Source: Oscillospiraceae bacterium
GTDB taxonomy: Bacteria > Bacillota > Clostridia > Oscillospirales > Acutalibacteraceae
NCBI GenBank assembly: GCA_015065975.1
Contig: SVPG01000008.1
Coordinates: 1-64,000 of the forward strand
DNA: 64,000 nt
Direction of reading: 5' to 3'
The position numbers and the translations under genes are program-made. The first letter of the stretch is position 1; every line of letters starts with the position of its first letter. Of the stretch, positions 1 through 7,491 are shown in pieces. Below the pieces are notes generated by a model. It did no database searches and had not been told where the DNA came from. It was given only the letters and a program-made list of their open reading frames with translations.

Positions 1-454
1 CACCGAAAGCCATTTTCATCGCCATCGGAGAGCTCACAATAATATTATCGATTCTGCCCGGAGTGGTCTTTATGCAGATATTCTGACCCGCTATCGGATT
101 TGCGCTTCCCGGTCCTGTTACAACAGCCGTCACGCCTCCCGCGAGGGCTTCCGAAAAACATTTATCGTAACCGTTGACAGCATCAATGGCGCGAAGCTGG
201 GGTGTTGCGGGGTCGGTCTCTTCATTGCCGTCATCGCCCTCAAAGCCGAGAGAATCCTCCCACATTCCAAGATGAGTATGGGCATCGATAAAACCCGGAT
301 AAATGCTTTTTCCGCAGATATCAACATCACTCTGAGACGGTGTATATCCGCTCATATCCCCTATATGCGTGATAACTCCGTCTTCAAAAGAAATAAAGCC
401 GTTTTCGATTATTCTATCCTCACAGGTATATATGCGCGCGTTAATCAGTGTCAT
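1..454 (-). CDS. amidohydrolase, imidazolonepropionase-like (cut by window edge)
   Basis: The N-terminal 151 residues of a metal-dependent amidohydrolase are present; the rest lies beyond the left edge. The start ATG at 454 follows GAGGAG with 7 nt spacing. The protein opens with a small beta-strand region (INARIYTCEDRIIENGFISF) typical of the family, followed by the metal-binding motif DAHTHLGMWED at about residue 60. A second conserved stretch, GGVTAVVTGPGSANPIAG, lies near residue 115. This combination matches the imidazolonepropionase/YtcJ-like group of TIM-barrel hydrolases. The substrate cannot be told from this fragment. A terminator hairpin sits just upstream, after yabR, so transcription may come by read-through. 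Confidence 0.85.
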   Translation of the reverse strand, partial: MTLINARIYTCEDRIIENGFISFEDGVITHIGDMSGYTPSQSDVDICGKSIYPGFIDAHTHLGMWEDSLGFEGDDGNEETDPATPQLRAIDAVNGYDKCFSEALAGGVTAVVTGPGSANPIAGQNICIKTTPGRIDNIIVSSPMAMKMAFG

Positions 455-476
455 CTGTTTTCTCCTCTTTGAATAC

Positions 477-503
477 TAAAACAGCGGAGCATAACACTCC
501 GCT
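477..503 (-). terminator. rho-independent terminator after yabR
   Basis: AGCGGAG and CTCCGCT form a 7-bp stem with a 7-nt loop, followed on the minus strand by GTTTTAG. It sits between the yabR stop and the amidohydrolase start. The short U-run suggests partial termination. Confidence 0.6.
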
Positions 504-514
504 GCCTGATAAAA

Positions 515-988
515 TCAATCATAATACTGGTTCTGCTTTGAATAAGCGCCTCTTCTGCTTCTTCTTTCGGAACCGCCGTTCTTCCTGAGAGCGGTCATCT
601 TTTCATCGCTGCTCTGAAGGAAACGGCTAACCATATCATCAAAGCTGCCGCCTGTCTGCGGTGCAGAAGAAAATGTCTGCGGACGGTCACGGCGCTCACG
701 GTTATCTCGGTTATAGTTGGAATTATTCTGCTGACCCTGCGGTCTCTCGGGACGGGGCTCAGCTCTCTTTATGGAAAGGCTGATCTTTCCGTCGTCCGCC
801 ACAGTCATAACCTTGACCTTAACCGTCTGACCGACTGTCAGATGTTCGTTTATGTCATTAACATACTGGGAAGCTACTTCTGAAATATGTACCATCCCGG
901 TCTTTCCGCTACCGAGATCAACAAAAGCTCCAAATTTTGTAATTCCTGTTACCTTACCTTCAAGAACAGAACCAACCTCAAGCTGCAT
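515..988 (-). CDS. yabR: S1 domain RNA-binding protein (YabR-like)
   Basis: This 157-residue protein has one S1 (OB-fold) RNA-binding domain at residues 1-75, with the hallmark stretches GKVTGITKFGAFVDLG and GMVHISEVA. A low-complexity tail rich in Arg, Asn and Gln follows (residues 78-157, many RRDRP/ERRSRR patches), probably disordered and nucleic-acid binding. It is the general stress protein 13/YabR type, shown by position as well: it directly follows divIC, as in Bacillus subtilis. The ATG follows GAGGGGGA at 11 nt. A role in translation or RNA handling is inferred. Confidence 0.88.
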   Translation of the reverse strand: MQLEVGSVLEGKVTGITKFGAFVDLGSGKTGMVHISEVASQYVNDINEHLTVGQTVKVKVMTVADDGKISLSIKRAEPRPERPQGQQNNSNYNRDNRERRDRPQTFSSAPQTGGSFDDMVSRFLQSSDEKMTALRKNGGSERRSRRGAYSKQNQYYD

Positions 989-1027
989 TGGTTAATAAAT
1001 CCCCCTCAGATATCTTTTTAACGTGAT

Positions 1028-1315
1028 TTATCTCGCATAATACACACGTTCGCCCGGGAATACCAGATCAAGCTCTTCGCGTGCCATACGGATTATATAT
1101 TCATCGTTATTATTTTCAAGAATCTCTTCAAGTTCTTCGGTCTGAAGCTTCTGCGCTTCAATTTGCGCTTCAATAGCCGCAAGCTCATCCTTCTTTGCAT
1201 TTATCGAACTCTGCTGCTGGATCAAAATAATGACCGCATAAACAACGAGAACGGCTACTGCGGCAAAAACAAGCATCTGTCTTGTAGGCTCGAATTTTTT
1301 GCCAAATATTTTCAT
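1028..1315 (-). CDS. divIC: septum formation initiator DivIC/FtsB family
   Basis: This 95-residue bitopic membrane protein has a short basic N-terminus, one membrane helix at about residues 13-33, then a coiled coil at about 36-66 rich in Glu, Gln and Ala. The conserved ending EYIIRMAREELDLVFPGERVYY is diagnostic of the DivIC/FtsB family. It should act at the division septum with FtsL/DivIB. I place the start at the ATG at 1315, ten bases after GAGG; an in-frame TTG at 1330 lies upstream of that site. It sits in the conserved yabP-yabQ-divIC-yabR order. Confidence 0.9.
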   Translation of the reverse strand: MKIFGKKFEPTRQMLVFAAVAVLVVYAVIILIQQQSSINAKKDELAAIEAQIEAQKLQTEELEEILENNNDEYIIRMAREELDLVFPGERVYYAR

Positions 1316-1393
1316 TAAAATTATCCTCAAACGTCATAATATATCGACACATTCCGACTGTATTTTATATTATACGAGTAATTTACATAAATT

Positions 1394-1861
1394 TCAAGAA
1401 GTTTTTTTATTTATTGCACTGTTTTTTGATGAAATTTTTTTAAAAAACCCGCAAAATGCCCTATACAATCCCTTCACAAGCCCTGTCAGCTTCACACCCG
1501 CCCTTTTCAATGTATGCCGATAGACATAATTCAGCACCTTTCCGATAAATTTCAGCAGCGCGGAAACCAGAAAAACTATCACCGTACCAAAGGTCGAGCA
1601 GTATAAAAGCGCACACAGAAGCGCAAGCACCACGATATATATTCTCACTATCCCGCCGCACAGATAGCACACACAGAAAAACACGGGTATCGCCGATGTT
1701 ATGAAGAAGAACAGGTCCTGGAAAACTATGGTAGCATAGCGAAAACGAAAAACTCGTCTCAAAATGCGAAACAGATCATAATAAATTCCGAGAAGTATTC
1801 CTATCGCCGCTGCTTCCGCTATTCCTGCCGCTTCCCCCGACAGCGTTGTTATCCCTATCAT
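1394..1861 (-). CDS. yabQ: spore cortex biosynthesis protein YabQ
   Basis: This 155-residue integral membrane protein has an N-terminal hydrophobic segment, GIYYDLFRILRRVFRFRY, and two or three further hydrophobic stretches before a basic tail. The motif GIYYDLFR and the position, overlapping yabP by 4 nt (ATGA) and preceding divIC, identify YabQ, needed for spore cortex formation in Bacillus. It should reside in the mother-cell or outer forespore membrane. Biochemical function is not known for the family. Confidence 0.88.
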   Translation of the reverse strand: MIGITTLSGEAAGIAEAAAIGILLGIYYDLFRILRRVFRFRYATIVFQDLFFFITSAIPVFFCVCYLCGGIVRIYIVVLALLCALLYCSTFGTVIVFLVSALLKFIGKVLNYVYRHTLKRAGVKLTGLVKGLYRAFCGFFKKISSKNSAINKKTS

Positions 1862-2142
1862 CTGAACAGCCGTGCGAAAAAGCCCTGTGATTCGTCTTTT
1901 ATCTCGCTGTATACAAGCTCGGATATTTCACCGTCAATGCTCATCTCGCCCGTTTCCTGGTCAAGTCGGCTTATATGCAGCCCGTCCCCCTTTACCGTCA
2001 GGTTTCCGAGCTGTGTCTGCACACATACGGTCTGCTCGTCGAAGCTGTCCACATCCTTTACCCCGGACAGATTGAGCAGCTTTCTGTTCTCCATAATTAT
2101 ATTGTGTGCCGGTCTTGCCTGCATTTTTTCTTTTTCTGCCAT
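1858..2142 (-). CDS. yabP: sporulation protein YabP
   Basis: This 94-residue soluble protein has the YabP/YqfC family core: HNIIMENRKLLNLSGVKDVDSFDEQTVCVQTQLGNLTVKGDGLHI, residues about 13-60. The ATG follows GAAAGGA at 9 nt. The stop overlaps the start of yabQ, so the two are probably translationally coupled. In Bacillus yabP is a mother-cell gene linked to the spore cortex. A paralogue of the same family (yqfC) lies at 50540-50806 in this window. Confidence 0.9.
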   Translation of the reverse strand: MAEKEKMQARPAHNIIMENRKLLNLSGVKDVDSFDEQTVCVQTQLGNLTVKGDGLHISRLDQETGEMSIDGEISELVYSEIKDESQGFFARLFR

Positions 2143-2174
2143 CGCTACCGTTCCTTTCAGTTGTATCGGATAAT

Positions 2175-2227
2175 AAAAAACTCCGAAATTCGAGATACCA
2201 ATAGGTATGCTCGAACCCGGAGTTTTA
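2175..2227 (-). terminator. hairpin between rqcP and yabP
   Basis: AAAACTCCG pairs with CGGAGTTTT, and ATACC pairs with GGTAT at the tip, with partial pairing between. On the minus strand the stem ends in CGGAGTTTTTTATTAT, a good U-tract. It would end transcripts reaching past rqcP and isolate yabP-yabQ. Confidence 0.75.
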
Positions 2228-2237
2228 TTACAAAGAT

Positions 2238-2480
2238 TTATTTCAATATCTCATACATCTGCGACGCTGTTTCTTTTGTTGCATATTCGGTGACGGTAAG
2301 AACGCGCACACTCATACTCTGCTCGCCGAAACGTACCGTCAGAGTGTCCCCTTCCTTGACATCATACGACGCCTTGACGATCTTTCCGTTTGCTTCCACA
2401 CGTCCCGCATCGCAATACTCGTTGGCAACAGTGCGTCTTTTTATTATTCTTGAAACCTTTAGAAACTTATCAAGCCTCAA
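2238..2480 (-). CDS. rqcP: RQC factor RqcP (YabO/HslR), S4 domain
   Basis: This 80-residue S4 RNA-binding protein opens with RLDKFLKVSRIIKRRTVANEYCD, near-identical in pattern to Bacillus YabO/RqcP. That protein works with RqcH in ribosome-associated quality control (Ala-tailing of stalled chains). The start is a TTG at 2480, placed seven bases after GGGAGG and matching the family N-terminus. An ATG five codons earlier contains that ribosome site inside it and is unlikely. It sits between hup and yabP. Confidence 0.9.
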   Translation of the reverse strand: MRLDKFLKVSRIIKRRTVANEYCDAGRVEANGKIVKASYDVKEGDTLTVRFGEQSMSVRVLTVTEYATKETASQMYEILK

Positions 2481-2505
2481 GAAAACACCTCCCATAAAAG
2501 CACAA

Positions 2506-2527
2506 GAGCCGGTCTGTAAACCGGCTC
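2506..2527 (-). terminator. hairpin between hup and rqcP
   Basis: GAGCCGGT and ACCGGCTC form a perfect 8-bp stem. On the minus strand it is followed by TTGTGCTTTTATG, so the U-run is weak. It could be a partial terminator or an RNA-stabilising element at the 3' end of hup mRNA. Confidence 0.45.
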
Positions 2528-2556
2528 AATATGCAAATCAAAAACTAACAGACTGA

Positions 2557-2832
2557 TTATTTGTCAACAGCATCCTTGAAGGGCTGGCCCGGTCTGAAAG
2601 CAGGATTCTTGCCTGCAGGAATGTTGAGGGGCTCGTTTGTTCTGGGGTTGCGGCCCTGTCTTGCCTTGCGGGTACGGGTCTCGAAAGTGCCGAAGCCTAC
2701 GATCTGTACCTTCTCACCGTCAGCAACTGTGTCCTTGATGGTTTTAACAATAGCGTTGAGCGCATTTTCCGCATCTTTCTTGGACAGCTTTGCCTCTTCT
2801 GCTACTGCAGCAATAAGCTCTGTCTTGTTCAT
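2557..2832 (-). CDS. hup: DNA-binding protein HU
   Basis: This 91-residue HU/IHF protein begins MNKTELIAAVAEEAKLSKKDAENALNA and carries the DNA-binding arm signature GFGTFETRTRKARQGRNPRT at about residues 46-65. It is a nucleoid-associated protein that bends DNA. The start is the ATG at 2832, six bases after GGAGG; an upstream in-frame start would include that site. The neighbours are rqcP downstream and yabM upstream. Confidence 0.96.
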   Translation of the reverse strand: MNKTELIAAVAEEAKLSKKDAENALNAIVKTIKDTVADGEKVQIVGFGTFETRTRKARQGRNPRTNEPLNIPAGKNPAFRPGQPFKDAVDK

Positions 2833-2896
2833 TGTTTTACCTCCAAAAAATTTATCATTCAACAGAAAACCTTTCCTGTTTGAATCATGTTGATAT

Positions 2897-2919
2897 GCTC
2901 GCTGCCGATAGGCACGAGC
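2897..2919 (-). other. hairpin in the hup leader
   Basis: GCTCG and TGCC pair with GGCA and CGAGC around a short loop, with one extra base on one side. There is no U-tract, so it is not a terminator. It lies about 65 nt ahead of the hup start and could stabilise the mRNA. This role is inference. Confidence 0.4.
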
Positions 2920-2979
2920 GATTTGAACGTCAGTATAAAAAAGTAAATTAACTTTCAGAATTGACCTTCGTCACATATT

Positions 2980-4773
2980 TTATACTATCCATCCGCGTTT
3001 TTCAAGTGTTTTTGCTATTTTTTCGCCTTTTGGCAGCATTTCAATGTCTGCTTTTGAAACAGCCTTGAGCACAAACAGGGATATTATGTACACCAGAACT
3101 GCAGCGCCTATCGAAACAACTACCGAAATTCTTGACGAAATAAACATATTAAGCACCTGCTGAGTACCAAATGCCGCCAATCCGCACAATCCCGCGGCTA
3201 TAAAAGGTTTCACAAAGGTGGACATAATATTTAGCGAAACCTTCGAGGTTCTGCAGAGAATAATTATGCTCAGAACCGCAATAAATGCGTAGCATGCGAC
3301 CGAACCGTAGGGTGCGCCCTTGATATTTATGGTCTGAGTACCTACAAGAATGTAGTTGAGAGAGATCTTTATGACCGCTCCGATGAGCATAAGCTTGACG
3401 GGAACATCCTGTTTTCCGATAGCCTGAAGCATGCTGTTGAGCGGTGCTGCAAGCGAGCCGACCATGACCATTATACCGAGGACACGCATCATCGGAATAC
3501 ATATGACCGCACCTGCCTTGCCGACATAAAGAAGGCTGAGGATTTCGGGTGCGAGTGCAAACAGACCGAAGCCTGCAGGGAATGCTATAAGAACGGAAAT
3601 CTTGATAACTGCGTTGATGTTTTCCTTTATCTTTGCTCTGTCGTTTACGACCCAGGCAGCCGAAAGGTTGGGCAGACCGCTTGTTCCGAGCGACTGGACA
3701 ACATAGGGAACGAGGTTATAGATGGTAACACCGAGACCGTATGCGCCGTAAAGGAAGTTCGATATCTCCTTCGGGTCATCATCGACCGAATCGAGGAGAC
3801 TTCCGTACTGCTCTCTGAGCAGACCGATATCGAGAGTCTGAAGCTGGGACTGGATCGTAAGAAGGTCAATAAGCTGGGTCAGGTTGAGAGCCAGAACACC
3901 TAGTGCGATCGGGATACCGATCTTGAAGAAGGTCTTGACTATATCCTTTGTCGGCTTTGGCTCGGGAGCTGCCGCAAGCTGTTCCTTTGTGAAGCCGACG
4001 CCCTTTTTCTTTGTTCGGATAACCATATAGAGCAGTCCGAACGCGGAACCCATCGAAATCGCGAACAGCGTTGCAGCCGATGCGAAGGGATATACCGCAT
4101 TGCGTGCGTCGTTGAGCGTATGACATACTCGTCCGAAAATCCTGACGCTCACTCCGCCGCCTGCCGCAGCACCGGCGATCTCAGCCGCATTATAGAACTG
4201 ATTCTCACCGTATTTTACGATGATGATTGCAAGTCCGAGTCCGAATATCAGCTTTACGATAGCCTCGATGACCTGCGATACCGCTGTGGGTATCATATTG
4301 CGCAGACCTTCGTTGTAGCCTCTGTAAGAGCTCATCATACAGCAGAAGAAGACCGACGGGCTCATCATAAGTATGGAGTATATCGCGTTGCTGCTTATCG
4401 AAAGATTTGTCAGAACAAAACCTATCGCGATCATTGCGACAAATCCGAGGCTTCCCGTGATGAGGAAGATGTTTCTCGCAATGCGTCTGCACTTTTCAAC
4501 GTCACGGTATCTTCCGAGGGTCATATTCTCCGAAACCTGACGCGCAAGCGCTGCGGGGAATCCCGATGCCGCTACCGTATAAACAGGCAGATACAGCGAA
4601 TAGGCTGAGTTGAAATATCCCATTCCCGCCTCACCGATTATGTTTGTGAGGGGGATTTTGAATATTGCACCGATAAGCTTGACAAGAACTATTCCGATTG
4701 TCAGAATAAATGCGCCCTCAACAAGCGACTGCTGAGTTTTCGGCGCCGATTTGCGTTTTGTGTTTTCAGGCAA
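2980..4773 (-). CDS. MOP-superfamily lipid flippase (YabM/SpoVB/MurJ-like)
   Basis: This protein of about 597 residues has roughly 14 membrane helices spread over its whole length. The opening, QSLVEGAFILTIGIVLVKLIGAIFKIPLTNIIGEAGMGYFNSAYSLY, is typical of SpoVB/YabM polysaccharide flippases of the MATE-like MOP superfamily. It probably moves a lipid-linked cell-wall or cortex precursor across the membrane. Gene order (yabM next to yabO, yabP and yabQ, as in Bacillus) supports the YabM type. The reading frame continues upstream to 4827, but a promoter at 4819-4846 rules that start out. I favour the TTG at 4773 (10 nt after AAGGTG); a GTG at 4782 is possible. Confidence 0.85.
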   Translation of the reverse strand: MPENTKRKSAPKTQQSLVEGAFILTIGIVLVKLIGAIFKIPLTNIIGEAGMGYFNSAYSLYLPVYTVAASGFPAALARQVSENMTLGRYRDVEKCRRIARNIFLITGSLGFVAMIAIGFVLTNLSISSNAIYSILMMSPSVFFCCMMSSYRGYNEGLRNMIPTAVSQVIEAIVKLIFGLGLAIIIVKYGENQFYNAAEIAGAAAGGGVSVRIFGRVCHTLNDARNAVYPFASAATLFAISMGSAFGLLYMVIRTKKKGVGFTKEQLAAAPEPKPTKDIVKTFFKIGIPIALGVLALNLTQLIDLLTIQSQLQTLDIGLLREQYGSLLDSVDDDPKEISNFLYGAYGLGVTIYNLVPYVVQSLGTSGLPNLSAAWVVNDRAKIKENINAVIKISVLIAFPAGFGLFALAPEILSLLYVGKAGAVICIPMMRVLGIMVMVGSLAAPLNSMLQAIGKQDVPVKLMLIGAVIKISLNYILVGTQTINIKGAPYGSVACYAFIAVLSIIILCRTSKVSLNIMSTFVKPFIAAGLCGLAAFGTQQVLNMFISSRISVVVSIGAAVLVYIISLFVLKAVSKADIEMLPKGEKIAKTLEKRGWIV

Positions 4774-4818
4774 AAAAAGCACGCACCTTTCAATCACATA
4801 TAATAGTAATACTAATAT

Positions 4819-4846
4819 ATTATACACGATTTGGGTGCGTTGGCAA
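4819..4846 (-). promoter_or_regulatory. sigma-A promoter for the flippase gene
   Basis: TTGCCA (4846-4841), a 16-nt spacer and TATAAT (4824-4819) on the minus strand. Transcription should start near 4812, inside the longest reading frame, which fixes the translation start downstream. Confidence 0.75.
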
Positions 4847-4858
4847 CTGTTTTTTATT

Positions 4859-5593
4859 TTATTGGCATCTGACGGGGATAAATCCTCCGAAATCGAAGAG
4901 ATTCCCCTCGGTATGTACGATTTTTATATTTTTCGATGATATGAAATCGCATATCATTCCGCCGTCGGGGTGCGTCATCGGATCACCCATAAAAAGTATC
5001 GTATCATCACAAATCTTTCCGCAGGTACCACCGATAAAACCGTAGCCGTAACCGGGCAGCTCTATCCCTCCGGGATTTATCAGCAGGACATCTATCCCCT
5101 TTTCTCTCAGTGCCCGAACGATTCCCCTATCTGCTGTTATTACGGAATTTTCGTCTATGATCGCCGTCGTGCATCGAGCATAGCCCTGACGGACATTTAT
5201 AATCTCAAGACCGACACTACTTGCATGAGAAAGCACCTGTACGCTTGCAGTTTTTTCGTTTGCGATGAGATATTTCCCGAGCACGGCGCAATTGAGCGCC
5301 GCATCTTCGGGATAAACGTCCGACGGAATATGCTCCGCCATAGCGCATTTAACTCCCAACGACTCGAGCTTTCGCGGCAGTTCTTTATCGTATGCGTACA
5401 CAAAATCCGGCGCAATATGACAGCACAGCATATCGGCGTGCGAGCGGACGGGTTTCGGCAGACGGCTGTCACTCTCGGGAGATATCACCGATATACCGAA
5501 ACCCTCGAGCATTCTGACAGCTTCTTCATTGTCTCCGCAGACCGCTTCAAGAACCTTTGAATGCGGCAGCGACGGATTGACATAGCTCGGCAT
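4859..5593 (-). CDS. DUF6873-like protein, possible GME fold
   Basis: This is a 244-residue soluble protein. The ATG follows GGGAGGTG by 8 nt and a consensus promoter lies just upstream. The protein has a conserved-looking core: Gly-rich PGGIELPGYGYGFIGGTCGKICDDTILFMGD (about 175-205) and a C-terminal HTEGNLFDFGGFIPV. These resemble what I recall of DUF6873, described as having the guanidino-group-modifying-enzyme fold; I am moderately sure. No activity is assigned. It has its own promoter and stands between a flippase gene and an ABC permease gene. Confidence 0.75.
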   Translation of the reverse strand: MPSYVNPSLPHSKVLEAVCGDNEEAVRMLEGFGISVISPESDSRLPKPVRSHADMLCCHIAPDFVYAYDKELPRKLESLGVKCAMAEHIPSDVYPEDAALNCAVLGKYLIANEKTASVQVLSHASSVGLEIINVRQGYARCTTAIIDENSVITADRGIVRALREKGIDVLLINPGGIELPGYGYGFIGGTCGKICDDTILFMGDPMTHPDGGMICDFISSKNIKIVHTEGNLFDFGGFIPVRCQ

Positions 5594-5624
5594 ACCGTGA
5601 CACCTCCCGTGATTTTATATAACG

Positions 5625-5653
5625 ATTATACTACCTGCCGCAGCGTATTTCAA
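5625..5653 (-). promoter_or_regulatory. sigma-A promoter for the DUF6873-like gene
   Basis: TTGAAA (5653-5648), 17-nt spacer, TATAAT (5630-5625) on the minus strand. The -35 box overlaps the end of the upstream permease gene. Confidence 0.8.
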
Positions 5654-6831
5654 TCGCCTGTTTTCAGCGCCGCAACAGGGTCGAGCGAGGCGGCTTTGAA
5701 CGCGGGAAAAGCACTGAACACAACGCCCGCCGCAACGGCAACCAGAGACGCGGTCTTTATCGCGCTGACCGAGCAGGTGATATTTATATCCGAGAATACC
5801 GACAGTGCATATTCGAGCAGATATCCCATCGCCGTTCCTGCAATGCATCCGATAGCGCTTATGAAAAGTCCTTCAAGGATAAACTCAAGAAGTATTCTTA
5901 CACGCCTTGCACCTATCGCCATTTTTATGCCTATTTCGCGTTTTCTCTCCGACACGGAAATGGTCATTACCGTCATAATTCCTATTCCCGCCACAAACAG
6001 CGATATCCCTCCGACAAGAGTCAGAACCATCGACACCGTGTTTATTATCGAGCTGAGCGCGCTTCTCTGACGTGCAAGGTCGGTAGCTGTATACTCTCTG
6101 TCGGGATAGAGTTGTGACTCTTCGAGCGCCCGGCTTATCCCTTCGCGGCACAGCTGTGCATCTTCGTTTTCGTTTATTTTTACGATTATCTGATCGCTGC
6201 CTTCATCTTTCTTTTCAAAGACACCCGACGGGATATACACAAACGACGGGACAACGCTTCCCATAAAGCTTCCGAGAAGTCCGCTTCCCGCTTCGACAAC
6301 TCCCACCACTTCAAACTCGTATTTCTTCGAGCCCTGAACAACGGTTATGGTCTTTCCGACAATATTGTCACGCTGATATATTTCCTGAGCGACTGTCGTA
6401 TCAACCATACACACTCTGCTGCCGCTGTCGCTGTCACCCGTCATTCTTCCGTAGAGCAGTTCGAGCGAAATAACATCGGCGGCGCTTCCGCTCACCTCCC
6501 ACACCATACTCTCAAGCTTATCCGACCGATAAACTATCGGGCAGGTATTTGCCGAGATTGCCGCTGCAGATTTTACATACGGCAAAGAACGAACGACCTC
6601 TATCTCCTCATCGGTTATACCGACAGGACGGTCCTCTTCGTTTGCATGAACAGCTATCCCACTCAGGCCCAGGCTGTCGAGCTCCTGCGACACCTTCTGC
6701 GTACCGTAATCACCCGCTGACGCAACGGCTATAACGGCAAAGATTCCGACTGCGACCGAAACGGCCGTCAGTATCGTTCTTACCCTTGCGCAGGCAAGGC
6801 AGCTGATTGCCGATTTTACAGACTGAAGCAT
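5650..6831 (-). CDS. MacB-like ABC transporter permease (FtsX family)
   Basis: This 393-residue permease has the MacB/FtsX layout: a first membrane helix at about residues 20-42 (ILTAVSVAVGIFAVIAVAS), a large extracytoplasmic domain to about 265 and three C-terminal helices. The family signature SVSERKREIGIKMAIGARRVRILLEFILEG lies after the second helix. Such permeases pair with a LolD/MacB-type ATPase to drive mechanical transport of peptides or lipoproteins. No ATPase gene is adjacent. The start abuts the stop of a small adaptor-like gene upstream. Confidence 0.88.
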   Translation of the reverse strand: MLQSVKSAISCLACARVRTILTAVSVAVGIFAVIAVASAGDYGTQKVSQELDSLGLSGIAVHANEEDRPVGITDEEIEVVRSLPYVKSAAAISANTCPIVYRSDKLESMVWEVSGSAADVISLELLYGRMTGDSDSGSRVCMVDTTVAQEIYQRDNIVGKTITVVQGSKKYEFEVVGVVEAGSGLLGSFMGSVVPSFVYIPSGVFEKKDEGSDQIIVKINENEDAQLCREGISRALEESQLYPDREYTATDLARQRSALSSIINTVSMVLTLVGGISLFVAGIGIMTVMTISVSERKREIGIKMAIGARRVRILLEFILEGLFISAIGCIAGTAMGYLLEYALSVFSDINITCSVSAIKTASLVAVAAGVVFSAFPAFKAASLDPVAALKTGD

Positions 6832-7203
6832 TTACATCTCCGCCTTTCCTGCGGTTGCAACAACACATTGACCGTCATTTTTTATACTGTCGGGCTGGAG
6901 AATCACGAGCATATTCTCTTCTATTCCGTGCGATGCCCTGAATCCTGCGTCGCATTCGGCTTCGGTTGTTATATAATTTTTCTTTGCCTTACCCTCCTCG
7001 AGAAGATAGACAAATTCACCCTCATCGTCCTGTCTGACCGCACAGAAAGGCACCACAATATCACCCTGCTGAGAGCCCGAAAGCCTTATCACCGATACGC
7101 TCGGCATCTCCTCGTCAAAACTTCCCGCCAGAAAACTGACGGCAAAATACACGGCAGTCGGCAAAGCCAGCAAAAGAAGCACCTTTGAAAACAGCTTCAT
7201 CAT
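6832..7203 (-). CDS. short MacA/HlyD adaptor-like membrane protein
   Basis: This 123-residue protein has an N-terminal membrane helix (KLFSKVLLLLALPTAVYFAVSFLAG, about 3-27) and a small extracytoplasmic domain. VVPFCAVRQDDEGEFVYLLEEGKAKKNYITTE resembles the last beta-barrel/membrane-proximal part of MacA/RND adaptors. It lacks the coiled coil and lipoyl domains, so it is a stub adaptor or a specialised partner of the following permease. The start at 7203 lies about 6 nt after AAAGGA; an ATG two codons earlier overlaps the site. Confidence 0.75.
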   Translation of the reverse strand: MMKLFSKVLLLLALPTAVYFAVSFLAGSFDEEMPSVSVIRLSGSQQGDIVVPFCAVRQDDEGEFVYLLEEGKAKKNYITTEAECDAGFRASHGIEENMLVILQPDSIKNDGQCVVATAGKAEM

Positions 7204-7218
7204 CTTCATTCCTTTCAC

Positions 7219-7256
7219 CAAAGTGTTCTGTAATACTTTGCCGCTTAGAATGTCAA
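7219..7256 (-). promoter_or_regulatory. possible promoter with dyad ahead of the adaptor-permease pair
   Basis: On the minus strand TTGACA (7256-7251) is followed after 15 nt by TATTAC, a short spacer. A dyad CAAAGT...ACTTTG (7219-7240) overlaps the -10 region and could bind a regulator. This is tentative. Confidence 0.35.
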
Positions 7257-7281
7257 TTATTACTTTTTCTCCGATAATAAA

Positions 7282-7316
7282 ATCACTCCGATGTGCAAAA
7301 ACTACATCGGAGTGAT
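7282..7316 (-). terminator. rho-independent terminator downstream of radA
   Basis: ATCACTCCGATG pairs with CATCGGAGTGAT in a perfect 12-bp stem, followed on the minus strand by TTTTATT. It separates radA from the adaptor-permease pair. The 175 bases between this hairpin and the radA stop hold no gene I can support. Confidence 0.85.
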
Positions 7317-7491
7317 AAATTTTAAGGATATGATATTGTGATCGAATGTACAAGCGAATGTTTCTATCAGCAGGACGGCTGGTGCAGGCTCAGCAAAGTG
7401 GGAAGTGTTACAAATTACTCTTCCGCCTGCCCTCATTATATTCCGAAATCCGAAGGAGTCTATCTGCCGCCGCGGTCCGCCTGCCATATTA

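Noticed and set aside
4774-4827. Longer N-terminus for the flippase (start at 4827).
   Set aside because: The extra codons lie on the promoter -10 box and upstream of the likely transcription start.
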